NCBI GenBank assembly: GCA_002245135.1
Contig: NGBS01000590.1
Location: forward strand, 173,019 to 237,018
From: Proteromonas lacertae
Taxonomy: Eukaryota > Sar > Bigyra > Opalinata > Proteromonadidae
Length of the DNA: 64,000 bases
Reading direction: 5' to 3'
Shown in pieces: positions 50,706-60,495 of this stretch. Numbering within the stretch: position 1 is the stretch's first letter; the number at the start of each line of letters is the position of its first letter. The translations under genes were made by a program, and so were the position numbers. The notes beneath the pieces were generated by a model, which saw nothing but the letters and a program-made list of their open reading frames with translations, did no database searches and was not told the DNA's origin.

Positions 50706-52271
50706 ATGCAAGATATACCCAATAAACAATTTGTAGCTGTTGAATTACCACTTTTTTATAAATCAGAAGAATCATTGAATAAAATAATAGATCCAAATCA
50801 CCAATTTAGTAATGTTCTATTAAAAAGATCAACCAAATTACCAATAAAACTAAATCCAGATGATCTAAACTGCAGAGTAATAAATGGAGAGCCACATAGA
50901 TCTGCTGGAATTTTAATGAAAGTAAAAGTTAGTAAAAACACTAAAAAAATTGTTTCTACTGAAATTATAGGAAAAGGTATATATTAAATCGATATTATGA
51001 TAGTTCCAACGATATATACATTTGACAAATTAGCAGATTTCACATATACATCATGTTTTGCACCAGAAAGACCAACAGAATCAGGTTATTTATTCGATAT
51101 AGACAAAACTTTTAATTCACCAGTAACAGATATAAATGTAATTCCTCCGATATTTGCAATGGATTCAAATGTTTATAATTACAATTTCAATAAAAATGGT
51201 AAAGTAGTAGATGGTGAACAACAATCTATGTATAAACAAGCATCCAGTCATACATCAACTAAGTCTTGTGTTTATTATGATTTTAATTCAGAAAGTATAT
51301 TTTATTTGTAGTTATTTTAATTCATAGTTCCATCTGTTTCTCCTATTCCTTTTACTGTTGATGAAGAAGATGACAGTAATGAAATGAATTCACTCTTATT
51401 AGAAGTGTATAATATAATCAAACAAAAGTTTGATGAAAAACCAATTTGGTTGATTAATCAGCTAAAGAAAACAATCCATCCAAGAGTATATATATAAAAC
51501 AATAATTTTAATAATTAATAGCTTGTATCAAAAATCAAATATGTAATTCCATCAATTGCATATATTTACAATTCAGGTCCTTGGAGACATTGTTTAGTAA
51601 AATATGGTTATAATCCACAACTAGATAAGAACAGTTATATTTATCAAATTATTGAATTCAGAATTAAAAATCCAGAAATTGGTCAGCAATTAGAAGTATT
51701 GATATTATTATTTATTTAATAGAAATATCAAGATAACAATGTATGGGGTTATACAATAAAGAGGAATTCAGAAATTCAGTTAATTGATATACCAAATAAC
51801 GAAATAGAATCTGAATTAAGCACTACAGAATTCAATAAAGAATGTGATGAAAAATCTGGTTGGTTTACCTCCTCAAAACTGAATAAAATAAGAGAAATCT
51901 GTAAAATAGCAACCTTATCAAAGTTAGGAATAAACACCACCAATCTAACAATATCAGAAAAGAAGAAAGTAAGATTACATCATCATTCTACATCCAAAAA
52001 ATTATTGAAAAATAATTCGTTTAATAATGATAATAATAATTTAACAGATATACCTACTCCAAGTGATGATATTATTCCACCACCAACTTTACCTGAATTA
52101 CCCAATAATCAATTATCTGATAGAATTAGACCAAGTGATATGGAAATGAAAGTTGCTAGTGAATCTATTATACCGAATGATGAATCATTTGAATTATTTG
52201 ATGAAATTAGTTCATCTGCATCATCTACTGAGCAAGAAGAAGAAGATGAAGAAGATATATTTATTCTTTAA
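50706..52271 (+). CDS. GTF3C5: TFIIIC subunit 5 / Sfc1-like RNA polymerase III factor
   Basis: Five exons (50706-50976, 51004-51294, 51328-51485, 51522-51695, 51723-52271), with introns of 27, 33, 36 and 27 nt, encode 480 residues. The N-terminal domain begins FVAVELPLFYKSEES and contains the family's beta strands (SAGILMKVKV, TFDKLADFTYT). The central DNA-binding domain holds the hallmark GPWRHCLVKYGYNP followed by YIYQIIEFRI. This is the conserved region of GTF3C5 (TFIIIC63) and yeast Tfc1 (tau95). These form the tauA module that recognises the A box of tRNA genes and recruits TFIIIB. The C-terminus is acidic and disordered, ending in an Asp/Glu run as in homologues. The start has an A-rich leader (AAAAATG) and no upstream in-frame Met before a stop. 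Confidence 0.85.
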
Positions 52272-52416
52272 TATCTATTTTTAATGTTTTTATATTAATT
52301 TTATCCAAAAAACATAAAATAATTAGTTAATTTTATTATATTGGTTAAAATAAACAGACTGAAAATGTTAATTTGAATTAAAATATATAAAGTAAATATT
52401 AACGCCTAAAAACATT

Positions 52417-53275
52417 CTAAAACCTTTCATTTGCTCTAGTAGCCACAGTTCTCATTTGATTATACACTTTACCTGGTGGAGCACCCAAAATTAGTGAACA
52501 AATTGCATTTCTAGCGACGGCTATATTTTGATAGGTTCCTAATATTCTTACACTATTCAATAATAATAATTAATAAATAAACAATTATACTTCTGATCAG
52601 CTAAAACAATTCTAGTTCTAGTAGCATTTTCAATTGCATTTTTTGTCTTTCCTCCTTGACCTGCAATACGACCAATAGCTCTAGATAAATGATCACCGTG
52701 TAAATCCTTTACATCTTTAATTTGGAACGATTCAATATATAAGTCATCAAGTCTTAATAAAGCAAAAATATCTTTTATTTCAAAACCATACATGAATGCC
52801 TGGAAATAATCTGAAGCTTTCTGTAAAGCTGCTGGATTTTCTGTGAATTGTGAATTCTAATGGAATATAAATATAACCAAAACATACTCTTATTTCAATA
52901 CATCTTCTCTTTGTGTTATATCTTATCTGTAGTTTCAAATGTTGAATGATTGGTGACACAAGCGTCTCCCAATCTTTCTTCAGTGGTGAAAATCTATTTG
53001 GAGGTACTGGAATTGATCGCATTTCTATTTTACCTCCCTAAAAAAGAATTAGCAAATAGAAACAATACTGACATTTGTGAAGCTGATAAAGCAGGAAAAT
53101 TAGGTATTTCTGGTGATGTTTGTGTGTTTGAAATATCACTTCCTGGCTGATTCAAAAATGTGTTTTCTAAATATGATCATAATAAACCGTTAATACCTTC
53201 TGCATCATCCCCCATTTCCATTCCAGAATTATCAGTAGTGTTAGTCACTTCATTATCATCATCTTCAAATTCCAT
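52417..53275 (-). CDS. PNO1: PNO1/Dim2 KH-domain ribosome biogenesis factor
   Basis: Five exons (53197-53275, 53069-53166, 52888-53037, 52591-52856, 52417-52552), with introns of 30, 31, 31 and 38 nt, encode 242 residues ending in TAG. After an acidic N-terminus come [84 protein letters not shown] and [17 protein letters not shown]. These match PNO1 along its length, with two KH domains and the second carrying the [10 protein letters not shown] loop. The protein binds the 3' end of 18S pre-rRNA in pre-40S particles and guides final cleavage at site D with Nob1. All conserved blocks are intact. It shares an 84-bp divergent promoter with the C2 protein gene. Confidence 0.93.
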
Positions 53276-53334
53276 TTTCAATGTCACTTTTACCAATATT
53301 ATGTAAATGTGTCAAAATTACTGACAAGCCAAGT

Positions 53335-53340
53335 TGTTAA
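53335..53340 (-). promoter_or_regulatory. GGCTTG motif in the PNO1 / C2-protein divergent promoter
   Basis: CAAGCC on plus (GGCTTG on minus, context AACTTGGCTTGTCAG) lies 20 nt before the C2-protein ATG and 60 nt from the PNO1 ATG. It matches the motif in four other spacers. Confidence 0.35.
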
Positions 53341-53359
53341 TTTCTGTTACTTTTAAAAA

Positions 53360-55042
53360 ATGTCTCTTTTTAGAGATTATAGCATCAGGGTTCATACATA
53401 TTCCTATACTTTGAGTTCTCCATCATACCCTCAAAATCAGCATATCGTTATTAGGTTTGAAAACTCCGATTTCGTTATTAACCAAAGATCTAACAAATGT
53501 ATATAATAAATATTGTTTATGTTACTAGTATGGGACAAGGATTTCTTTATTCCAATTAAAGATACTACTGATTTAGATAAGAAAATGTTGTTTTTCGAGT
53601 CTTATTCAAGAGAACCATTTACAATGGAGTATAAATCTAATCACGTTATATTTAATATTCTAGAACATTTGTTGGGAATAATTTCTACAGTCTAAAAGAG
53701 ATATTAGATAAAAAAACAATAGAAGAAGAAGTACCAATAAGCAGAAACTCTGTCGTTGCTGGCGTATTAAAAGTAACATTCCAATTAGAAACACCTTTAA
53801 CAATCTATCATCCTCCAGAAACTCCAACAGAACCAGTAGGTTTTTACTTAACAGTAAAGCATGGAGAGACAATGAGCTTATTACCACAAACTGGTAGACA
53901 AATCACATATTTCCGTGTACAATTTCAAAATAATGCAGTTAGAACACACGATGATGTGATTGGTGGAACAAATCCTGAATATAACGACAAATTCTATTTT
54001 CCAATCGACACTATTGATTATGAACAAGATTATATATTATTCCAATTCTTATCTTCCAATATAATTGGAGAAACAGAGTTGGGAAGAAGTTATTTATATT
54101 TAACTCCATACAAAGATGGTAAATTGAATGAAAATGTTGCTCTTGATGTTTATTATATGAATTCAGTAATGAGAGGTGTATTTTATATTGATATTCAAAT
54201 TATTTATCCCGATTCAGTGAGAGATGTGAAAGAAGAAATAGTAGAAGAAGTTAAACCAGATCCACCAAATCCTCGAGAGTTATTGGATAGAGAAAAAACA
54301 ATTAAATCAAATGCAAAAGGATTAAGATTCCATGAACCATTATCATTATTTAATAGTTTCAATATTCCAATATCTTACAAACTTTTACATGAATTAGAAA
54401 ATGTAAAGATCTTAAATGATAATACATTTGTACAAATATACAATAATGTCTCAAATGAAAAAGAAGGAATCTCACAAAAATATTTAGATGTTCAAATCTA
54501 TAATGAATGTTACCACTGCCATAAGACATTCTTTGTTGCACCAGCTACACCATCTTATGATTGTAAATATTGTAATAAGCCACAAAAGACACCAACTCAT
54601 CCAGCACCTCAATTATTAGGACAATTAATTCCAATTGATGATATTGAAACTGTTTGTAGACAATTATTAGAGGAATATTTCATGTTATTTGATCATGAAG
54701 GTGAGAGAGTGTTATCTTATGATGAATGTAAAGCTATTTATGAAAATCTCAATATTGATACTCCAGAAAATGTTGAATTCTATTGGTCAACTTTCTTACC
54801 ATCAAACGATGAAGAATTCGTCAATATGCAACCTTTTATTGACTTTTTAATTAAAAGAACATTCGATTTAGGATATGGTAAAATCTTACCTCGTTATATT
54901 ACACTATTAAGAAATGAAATAGCAAAGCAGAAGGATTCTTATGCAACATGGACTTGTCCTCATGATTTTCACATTAATGATATGGTTGGAGATGAGAAAT
55001 GTTCTGTTTGTGGACATTTAAATCCATTCCCACAAGAAAGTG

Positions 55043-55078
<36 letters not shown>

Positions 55079-55402
55079 TTATAGTTGGAGATATATGAAG
55101 GTTATCAAGATTATCCAAATGGAAGAAAAGCCAGAAAATTAGTAAGGATGGAAGTTAGACGTACAGGATCAATATTAACTGGAACTTTCAGTATGAGATC
55201 AAAGCCAATTGATGATTATTCAACTCCATCTACTGTTGATGGTTATATTAACAGTTTAGGTTATATTCATATTAATTTATCTGGAGTTCCTGAAGATTTG
55301 TGTTATTATGTTGGAAAATTATGTTTTAAACAGATTGTATTGTCTGGAAAGAACCCTTGTGAAGAACGTGTGAATTGTTATCTTAAGAAAGTCTCAAATT
55401 AA
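53360..55402 (+). CDS. C2-domain protein with two zinc-ribbon motifs and an EF-hand-like region
   Basis: Four exons (53360-53498, 53529-53628, 53664-55044, 55085-55402), with introns of 30, 35 and 40 nt, encode 645 residues. The apparent frame break at about 53.66-53.70 kb is removed by the 53629-53663 intron. A first C2-like beta sandwich (SLFRDYSIRVHTYSYTL) is followed by a second, clearer C2 (FRVQFQNNAVRTHDDV, NPEYNDKFYFPI, GETELGRSYLYL). Next is a zinc-binding pair (YNECYHCHKTF, CKYCNKP) and a helical EF-hand-like segment (YFMLFDHEGERVLSYDEC) that lacks a standard calcium loop. A second zinc pair (WTCPHDFH, CSVCGHLNPF) and a beta-rich C-terminal domain complete it. C2 domains usually bind phospholipids, so a membrane-associated adaptor is a reasonable guess. 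I do not recognise the full architecture. Confidence 0.7.
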
Positions 55403-55463
55403 TAATATAAAAGAAAAATACTTATTATTTTTTATCCTTAAAATTATATACATGTTTTTATTT

Positions 55464-56898
55464 TCAATAATAGAAATCATATTCTATATGATAATCTATA
55501 TTTTCAAATAAACAACCTAAATGGTTTGTCAAACTTGTATCACTTTGTGGAATGCTATTCTTTAATTCTATATATTCCAAATTTTCATGTAGTTTTTCTA
55601 ATACTGCATAGTATAACGATTCAAAAAATTCTTTGGTCATTGGAGCTTCTATTCTAAGCTCTCTTAGCTTACAGTTCTTCAATACTTTTATTAATCCTAT
55701 TATACTATTATCGTGGGTAGATATGACTAATTTAGTTATATTCGTCAATTTTGGAATATTTGCTATTAATATATTAATTACATCACTATCAAGTATTTTC
55801 AATATACCGTAATCTAAAATCAACTCCTTTAAATTCACTAATGACACTAAACTCGCTGTTATATTACGCAACTCTTCTTTATTTCCTACATCTATATCAC
55901 ATTAATAATAAATATTAGTTATATATACTTCTCAACTCTACACATTTCAAATTGTGTAATGACGGAAAGAGTTGTGCATACTTATTAATACTATTTACAA
56001 CATATGGATAAGCACTATTGTTATTACAAAACTCAAATCTGTAAAGATATCTAAATTGTTGTAAAGAATTAACTACAATTAATAAGCTGTCATCATTTAT
56101 CTCATTAGATTTTATGTACAACTCCTGTAAATTGGTGAATTGTACTAGTATAATAATGAATTTCTCCGTCTCATCAGTTGATTTTAAAAATGATGAACTT
56201 AAAATCTCTAAATGCTTTAATTGTATAAATCCATATTTGTTTATGTAATTATTCAAATTATCATTTACATTATTTTCAACTTCAAAGTAGTTTAATTTAA
56301 GAATAAATTTGTCAAAGTCATAAATATCCAGTATATTGTTGGGTTTTCTTTTCATATAATTGTCTACATATGCCTTTATATTTTCATCACTATCAAATTC
56401 ACTCTGTTCATACTCTATATCCTTATCAGAGATTTCTTTTAAAATATGAAATAATTTTTCTAAGTCATTCCTCAAATTCGGCTCAGAAAAATATAACAAT
56501 TCACCATAATCTAAAATTGAGACATTATATTCCTCATTTACTAAGATCATGAAAAAATCTAGCTTGCCATGTGATAAACCTTTATTTATATAATTATTAT
56601 AATATTCTAGTAGAATATTTTTCTCAGTCGTTAATATATCACATATTGAACCAAAATGCACAGTCTCTAAATTGTATGGATATTTAATCAATTTTTTGTG
56701 ATTCCTATAGTCGCTATATTCATCTAGATATTGTGACGAGCCTGTTCCGACAGTATTTTTATCATCATACTCTTGAATATTTAAATCTTCCAAGCGAGTT
56801 GTTGTATTGTGCAATGTTGATCTGTTTTCTAGGTTTTTAATGATTTTATTTTTCAATCTGTAAGATTGATGATGTATATAAGTGTCAATATTGTCCAA
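55464..56898 (-). CDS. Leucine-rich-repeat-like protein, 5' end unresolved
   Basis: A 327-codon open stretch (55915-56898) joins through a short GT..TAG intron (about 55.88-55.92 kb) to 135 further codons ending at 55464. Both parts show LRR-like spacing (FIQLKHLEILSSSFLK, TNLQELYIKSNEINDDSL, LVNLKELILDYGI, CKLRELRIEAPM), so the C-terminal two thirds is probably a divergent LRR solenoid of the RNI type. The N-terminal part is unfamiliar. No ATG lies in frame between an upstream TAA (about 56.94 kb) and the frame start. Either a small upstream exon is missed, or translation starts at an internal Met, or the 5' end has been lost. Confidence 0.5.
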
Positions 56899-57239
56899 CT
56901 CCTTTATAATGTAGTGTATATTATGTGTATATTATATGTTTATAATACTGTTTTCTATGAAAGTGGTTTTTTAACTACAAAAATTGGTGTAATTTTATTA
57001 ATTAACTAAATTGGATAAAAGAAGAAATATTTACAGTTGGCTTAACTATTTTTAAACTTATAAAACTCTTTGTGTATATTAATATTTTTGATATTTTAAA
57101 TATTATATCAATAGTATATGTGATTGAGTTTTTAAGTTGAAAAATAATAAATTAGGCTTGATATAATTTGAGGTTTTGTTACTTTTACACTACTTTGTAC
57201 TTCTCTTTTAGTTATGTTTCAGTTTCAGATAATATATGT
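56899..57239. other. AT-rich intergenic region
   Basis: I see no coding frame and no repeat here. Upstream of the structured segment lies GGCTTG at 57155-57160 in the context TTAGGCTTGATATAATTTG, very like the one before the TFIIIC gene. Confidence 0.5.
57155..57160 (+). promoter_or_regulatory. GGCTTG motif upstream of the structured segment
   Basis: TTAGGCTTGATATAATTTG starts at about 57152, some 85 nt before the GC-richer structured segment. The first ten bases match the TFIIIC-gene copy exactly. This suggests that the segment downstream is transcribed. Confidence 0.3.
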
Positions 57240-57372
57240 ATAACCGTAAGAATATCACTGTAGGTGGGTAACCCGTACCAGACTATTCTTAGGTGCCTTC
57301 TACAGGTAAGAATAAGCGATTTGAGTGTAAATTAGTTTTTGGTACGGGTTATACTGGAGCAAGTGGTGAGTT
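57240..57372 (+). ncRNA. Candidate structured RNA (alternative: tiny multi-exon ORF)
   Basis: This stretch is much less AT-rich than its surroundings and holds strong complementary pairs. TAACCCGTACC (57269-57279) pairs perfectly with GGTACGGGTTA (57341-57351). TATTCTTA (57284-57291) pairs with TAAGAATA (57307-57314), leaving a 15-nt loop containing GCCTTCTAC. A second TAAGAATA (57247-57254) and CTGTAG (57258-57263, against CTACAG 57300-57305) could form a competing helix. The loop resembles U5 snRNA loop I (GCCUUUUAC), and AGTTTTTGG at 57334-57342 resembles an Sm site, but the outer helix does not fit U5. Alternatively, three introns (26, 30 and 29 nt) give a 39-residue ORF starting at the ATG at about 57213, whose codons (CCG, TAC, CAG, AGG) differ from genes nearby. 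I favour RNA weakly. Confidence 0.35.
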
Positions 57373-57495
57373 TAAATTTCTTTATATATTTTAGTGTATG
57401 AGTAATTTTATGGGTTAAAATTTTTCTTTTGTTTTTCGTATATAATTTCATTTAACTTTTTCTTATTGTTTTTTATCAATCATAATTTCAAAAAA

Positions 57496-57837
57496 ATGTC
57501 AAGAATTTGGATCGAGAATGTTAATATAGAAGATAGAAATAAGCGTGAAGATGAAGACTTTGAAAGAATCTATGCAATCATTGAAAGTGAAGTAGCTAGA
57601 ATAGTAGCTGAGCCACCTCCAGTAGTAATGTGGTATACTTCTGATACAGCTGATGAGGATGACAGAAAGTATGAAGAATGGCGTGCAATTCATAAACCAA
57701 CCAGAGTAGCACAAGCAACCATACGCCCTAGAAAATGGGTTGATCCTGAAGAAGAGCGCAGAAAAACAAAGATGTTAAAGCGTTATGGTATTGATGAAAA
57801 AAACATCATTGAAGAAAGACTAAGATTTCATAACTAA
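57496..57837 (+). CDS. Small intronless hypothetical protein (113 aa)
   Basis: The start is AAAAAATG at 57496, with a run of A before it as in other genes here. The product is highly charged: an acidic N-terminal helix (NKREDEDFERIYAIIESE), a Pro patch (AEPPPVVMWYTSD), then a basic, Arg/Lys-rich end (IRPRKWVDPEEERRKTK). It has no membrane segment, cysteine motif or recognisable family. It is the first of four intronless plus-strand genes leading to the Polinton-like remnants. It may be element cargo or an ordinary host gene; nothing in it decides. Confidence 0.55.
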   Translation: MSRIWIENVNIEDRNKREDEDFERIYAIIESEVARIVAEPPPVVMWYTSDTADEDDRKYEEWRAIHKPTRVAQATIRPRKWVDPEEERRKTKMLKRYGIDEKNIIEERLRFHN

Positions 57838-57965
57838 TTCTTAAATCATTGGTTTTAATTGAATTTTTGTTATTTGATTGGCTGAATAGAAATAAACATA
57901 ATATTACATAATTCTTTTCATTCATAAATTTCTTGCGATTTTTGAAATAATCTACATAAATTAAA

Positions 57966-58553
57966 ATGAGTGATATACAAAACGAATTAGATGCTAATAT
58001 TGAAAAACACTTACAAGAAGGTGAAATGTATGAGAATGATATGTCTGAAGTAAAATCATTAATTATTAAAGTATTTAAGGATATGTTGGATGGTATGTAT
58101 TCTGTGATTGAAGAGTATGAAGATGATCCAGAATGGAGTGAACAACCAGGTGATGATATTGATATAACAATGGAAGAAGAAGAAGAAGTGAAGGAAGAAA
58201 AACAAAGCGAATCTAAACCTAAAAAAAGAAAGGATATAACAAAGTTAGATCCAGATTCACAGATATGTAGTACTTGTGGTAAGAAGAAAGCTAATGATGA
58301 ATTTGGTTATAAGAGTGAAGGTGTATTCTATAAATCTTGTACAGAGTGTAGAAATAAGAAGAAGAGAAGATATGAAGAAGTAAAGAAAGGAAGTGATAAT
58401 AGTGGAGAAGATAAGAAGCGTAAAGTAGAGAATAGTTCCACTGCCGAGGGTCGACCAAAGGTAGATATTGCTAAAGTAGATTGTTCTACAAGTCCTATCC
58501 CGGGGGTAGCTACAGTAGATCTAACTACATCACCTACCTGTATAATTAATTAA
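57966..58553 (+). CDS. Acidic protein with a CxxC..CxxC zinc motif
   Basis: 195 residues, intronless, starting at the ATG after TAAA at 57966. The first 80 residues are acidic helices. A Lys-rich NLS-like patch (SKPKKRKD) comes next, then a compact zinc-binding motif CSTCGKKKANDEFGYK followed by YKSCTECRNKKKRR. This four-cysteine form with basic flanks is seen in small DNA-binding or HNH-associated proteins of large DNA viruses and phages as well as in eukaryotes. A Ser/Thr-rich tail follows with a quasi-repeat (KVDIAKVDCSTSPIPG, then VATVDLTTSPT). A nucleic-acid-binding role is inferred. The lack of introns and its position make it a candidate gene of the adjacent element. Confidence 0.6.
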   Translation: MSDIQNELDANIEKHLQEGEMYENDMSEVKSLIIKVFKDMLDGMYSVIEEYEDDPEWSEQPGDDIDITMEEEEEVKEEKQSESKPKKRKDITKLDPDSQICSTCGKKKANDEFGYKSEGVFYKSCTECRNKKKRRYEEVKKGSDNSGEDKKRKVENSSTAEGRPKVDIAKVDCSTSPIPGVATVDLTTSPTCIIN

Positions 58554-58617
58554 CTTTTGGTTTAAAATTCATTTTTATATTTCTATACGTTTTTATATAT
58601 AAATAATTTCACATAAT

Positions 58618-59001
58618 ATGCCATATAATTCATCATTAGTTATGTTAGGTGATATGAAAGATACTTTAAATGGTTTGAAACAAGAACTGTATATTTTATT
58701 AGGTTGTGTAGTTCTATGGGTTCTTTATAAATGCAAGAGAATATGTGCATGGTGTTATCATAAAGCCTGTCCTCCAGAATTAAGTGAAATATTAGCTGAG
58801 CCAGAACCTGCTGTTCAATTAGCATTAAGAAAATCTACTATTGTTTCTGCTATTCCATTTACTTTAACACCTGAAAATAGTAGAATAAATTCTAGAAATG
58901 CTAGTGATAATGAAGATGAAGAGCAATTAGAAACAGAAATAGAAATTATTCCTATTAATAAACCTGAGATTGAAATTCAAAAACCAATCATAAATATTTA
59001 A
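58618..59001 (+). CDS. Small single-pass membrane protein
   Basis: 127 residues, intronless. A short N-terminal head is followed by a hydrophobic helix (LYILLGCVVLWVLYKC) and a Cys/Lys-rich juxtamembrane patch (KRICAWCYHKACPPELS) that may bind metal or be lipidated. A polar, acidic tail follows (NASDNEDEEQLETEIEI). There is no signal peptide, so the helix probably acts as a signal anchor. I recognise no family. It lies 64 bp after the zinc-motif gene in the same direction. Confidence 0.55.
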   Translation: MPYNSSLVMLGDMKDTLNGLKQELYILLGCVVLWVLYKCKRICAWCYHKACPPELSEILAEPEPAVQLALRKSTIVSAIPFTLTPENSRINSRNASDNEDEEQLETEIEIIPINKPEIEIQKPIINI

Positions 59002-59183
59002 TTTTATATATAGTCTTTTTTTCGTATTTGATTTTGAAAGTTATTTTTTGTACCCCCTTAAATATTACATAAAGAAAAACCGTTTTATTTTTCATTCACA
59101 CTTTTCTTACTCATTTTCAGTATTTTATTTTTTGCTTTTTTTTACCTTAATAGAAAATTAATTATTCAATCATTCAATCAAAA

Positions 59184-60358
59184 ATGCCAGCAGACAGAGT
59201 CAAACAACCAACCAATTCAGAATTATGCTCCCAGCTTCCATTAAAGGGACAGGCTTATGAGTTCTATCAGAAAGTGAGTCGTAACATCCAGCATTTAAAG
59301 ACATTTTGCGACGAAATGTATATTCAAAGTTTGGCTTATGATGACAGCAAAAAATCAAAGAAGAAGCAAAGTCCACCACAATTCAACTATATCGAATTAG
59401 AGAAGTCAGCTACAGCAGTTTATTATTGCTTTTCATGTAAGTTTGATAATCAGAAGTTAATTCCCATTAAACATCTAGAGACATTAGATCAAAATGAGTA
59501 TATGAATTTATACTTTAGTGACGAAGAGATGAAGAGTATAGTAAAACCAGATGTAAAACAGATTAAACCTTTTATTCAACCTCAGTTAAAACAACAACAA
59601 CAACCACAACAAGAACCACCACCACCAACTGTACCTCAAAAACCTAAAAGAGTTTATAAAGAAGAACTGATACTGTAAAGAAACCTAAAACAAAAGCAGT
59701 TATTGATAGTGATGATGAATTAATTCATTTAAAGAAAAGAAAGATTGTTAAGGATTCTGATTTTGTTGATGAAGAACCAATGGGTATAATTGTGAAAGAT
59801 ACTGAATCAAGAACATCTGCTGATGATTTATTAAGTAGCCAAAGTCCTACCTTTACACCTCCAATGTCACCAAGGTCTGATACTACACTTCTTGATGTTA
59901 CTGATATTGATATACTGGATGCTGAATTGAAATATTTTAATGCTGAAATAACTAAAAAGATGAAGAAAAACAAAAAGAGATAGAAGAGAAAATTAAGCAT
60001 CAAGATGCAGAGAGAAAGAAACAAGAAGATGAAGAAAAAAAGAAAAACAACAAGAAGAAGAAAGAGTTAGAAAAGTACAAGAAGAAGCAGAGAGAAAGAG
60101 AAAACAAGAAGAAGCAGAAAAGAAAAGAAAAGAAGAATTAGTGGTTATTAGAATGCTTCAAGAAGAAGAGAATATGAGACAACAAGAAGAGTTAAGAAAG
60201 AAATGGGGTATTAGAACAAAAGAGACAAATGGAAGAAAAGATGAAAAAAGAAAACGATGAATTAGAAAAGAAGATGGAAGAAGAGTTTAAGAAAGAATTG
60301 AAGAAGAGAAAAGAAAGAAAGCTGAAGAGTTTGAGAAGATGATGAAGAACTTATAAGT
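59184..60358 (+). pseudogene. Broken gene: conserved N-terminal part plus Lys/Glu coiled coil
   Basis: The ATG at 59184 opens 164 codons: an N-terminal globular part (KGQAYEFYQKVSRNIQHLK), then a Gln/Pro tract (QQQQPQQEPPPPTVPQ). The frame stops at 59678. Shifting by one base continues it (TDTVKKPKTKAVIDSDDE) through a Ser/Thr/Asp segment to about 59980. One more shift opens a Lys/Glu-rich helix (EIEEKIKHQDAERKKQ), and further shifts near 60140 and 60210 would extend it to about 60355. I read this as one gene with four or more indels. No introns are evident. The function is unknown; the tail is a single alpha-helix or coiled coil. Confidence 0.5.
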
Positions 60359-60495
60359 ATTAATATATACTTTAAATTTGTCTGGTTTATGCTTTAATCC
60401 ATATACTTGAAAAAAGCACTTTGAATTCATTACTTTGATGAAAATTGGTGTTTGTTTTATATGTAAAAAATAACATAAATAAAAAACATAAAAAA
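60359..60495. other. AT-rich spacer between convergent genes
   Basis: This is a short, very AT-rich stretch between the plus-strand broken gene and the 3' end of the integrase. I see no feature in it. Confidence 0.5.

Noticed and set aside
53663-53700. Frameshift in the C2-protein gene
   Set aside because: A 35-nt GT..TAG intron at 53629-53663 restores the frame exactly, so no mutation is needed.
53660-53887. Leu-rich minus-strand ORF that looks like a membrane protein
   Set aside because: It is antisense to the C2-domain exon, whose frame is supported by splicing and domain content.
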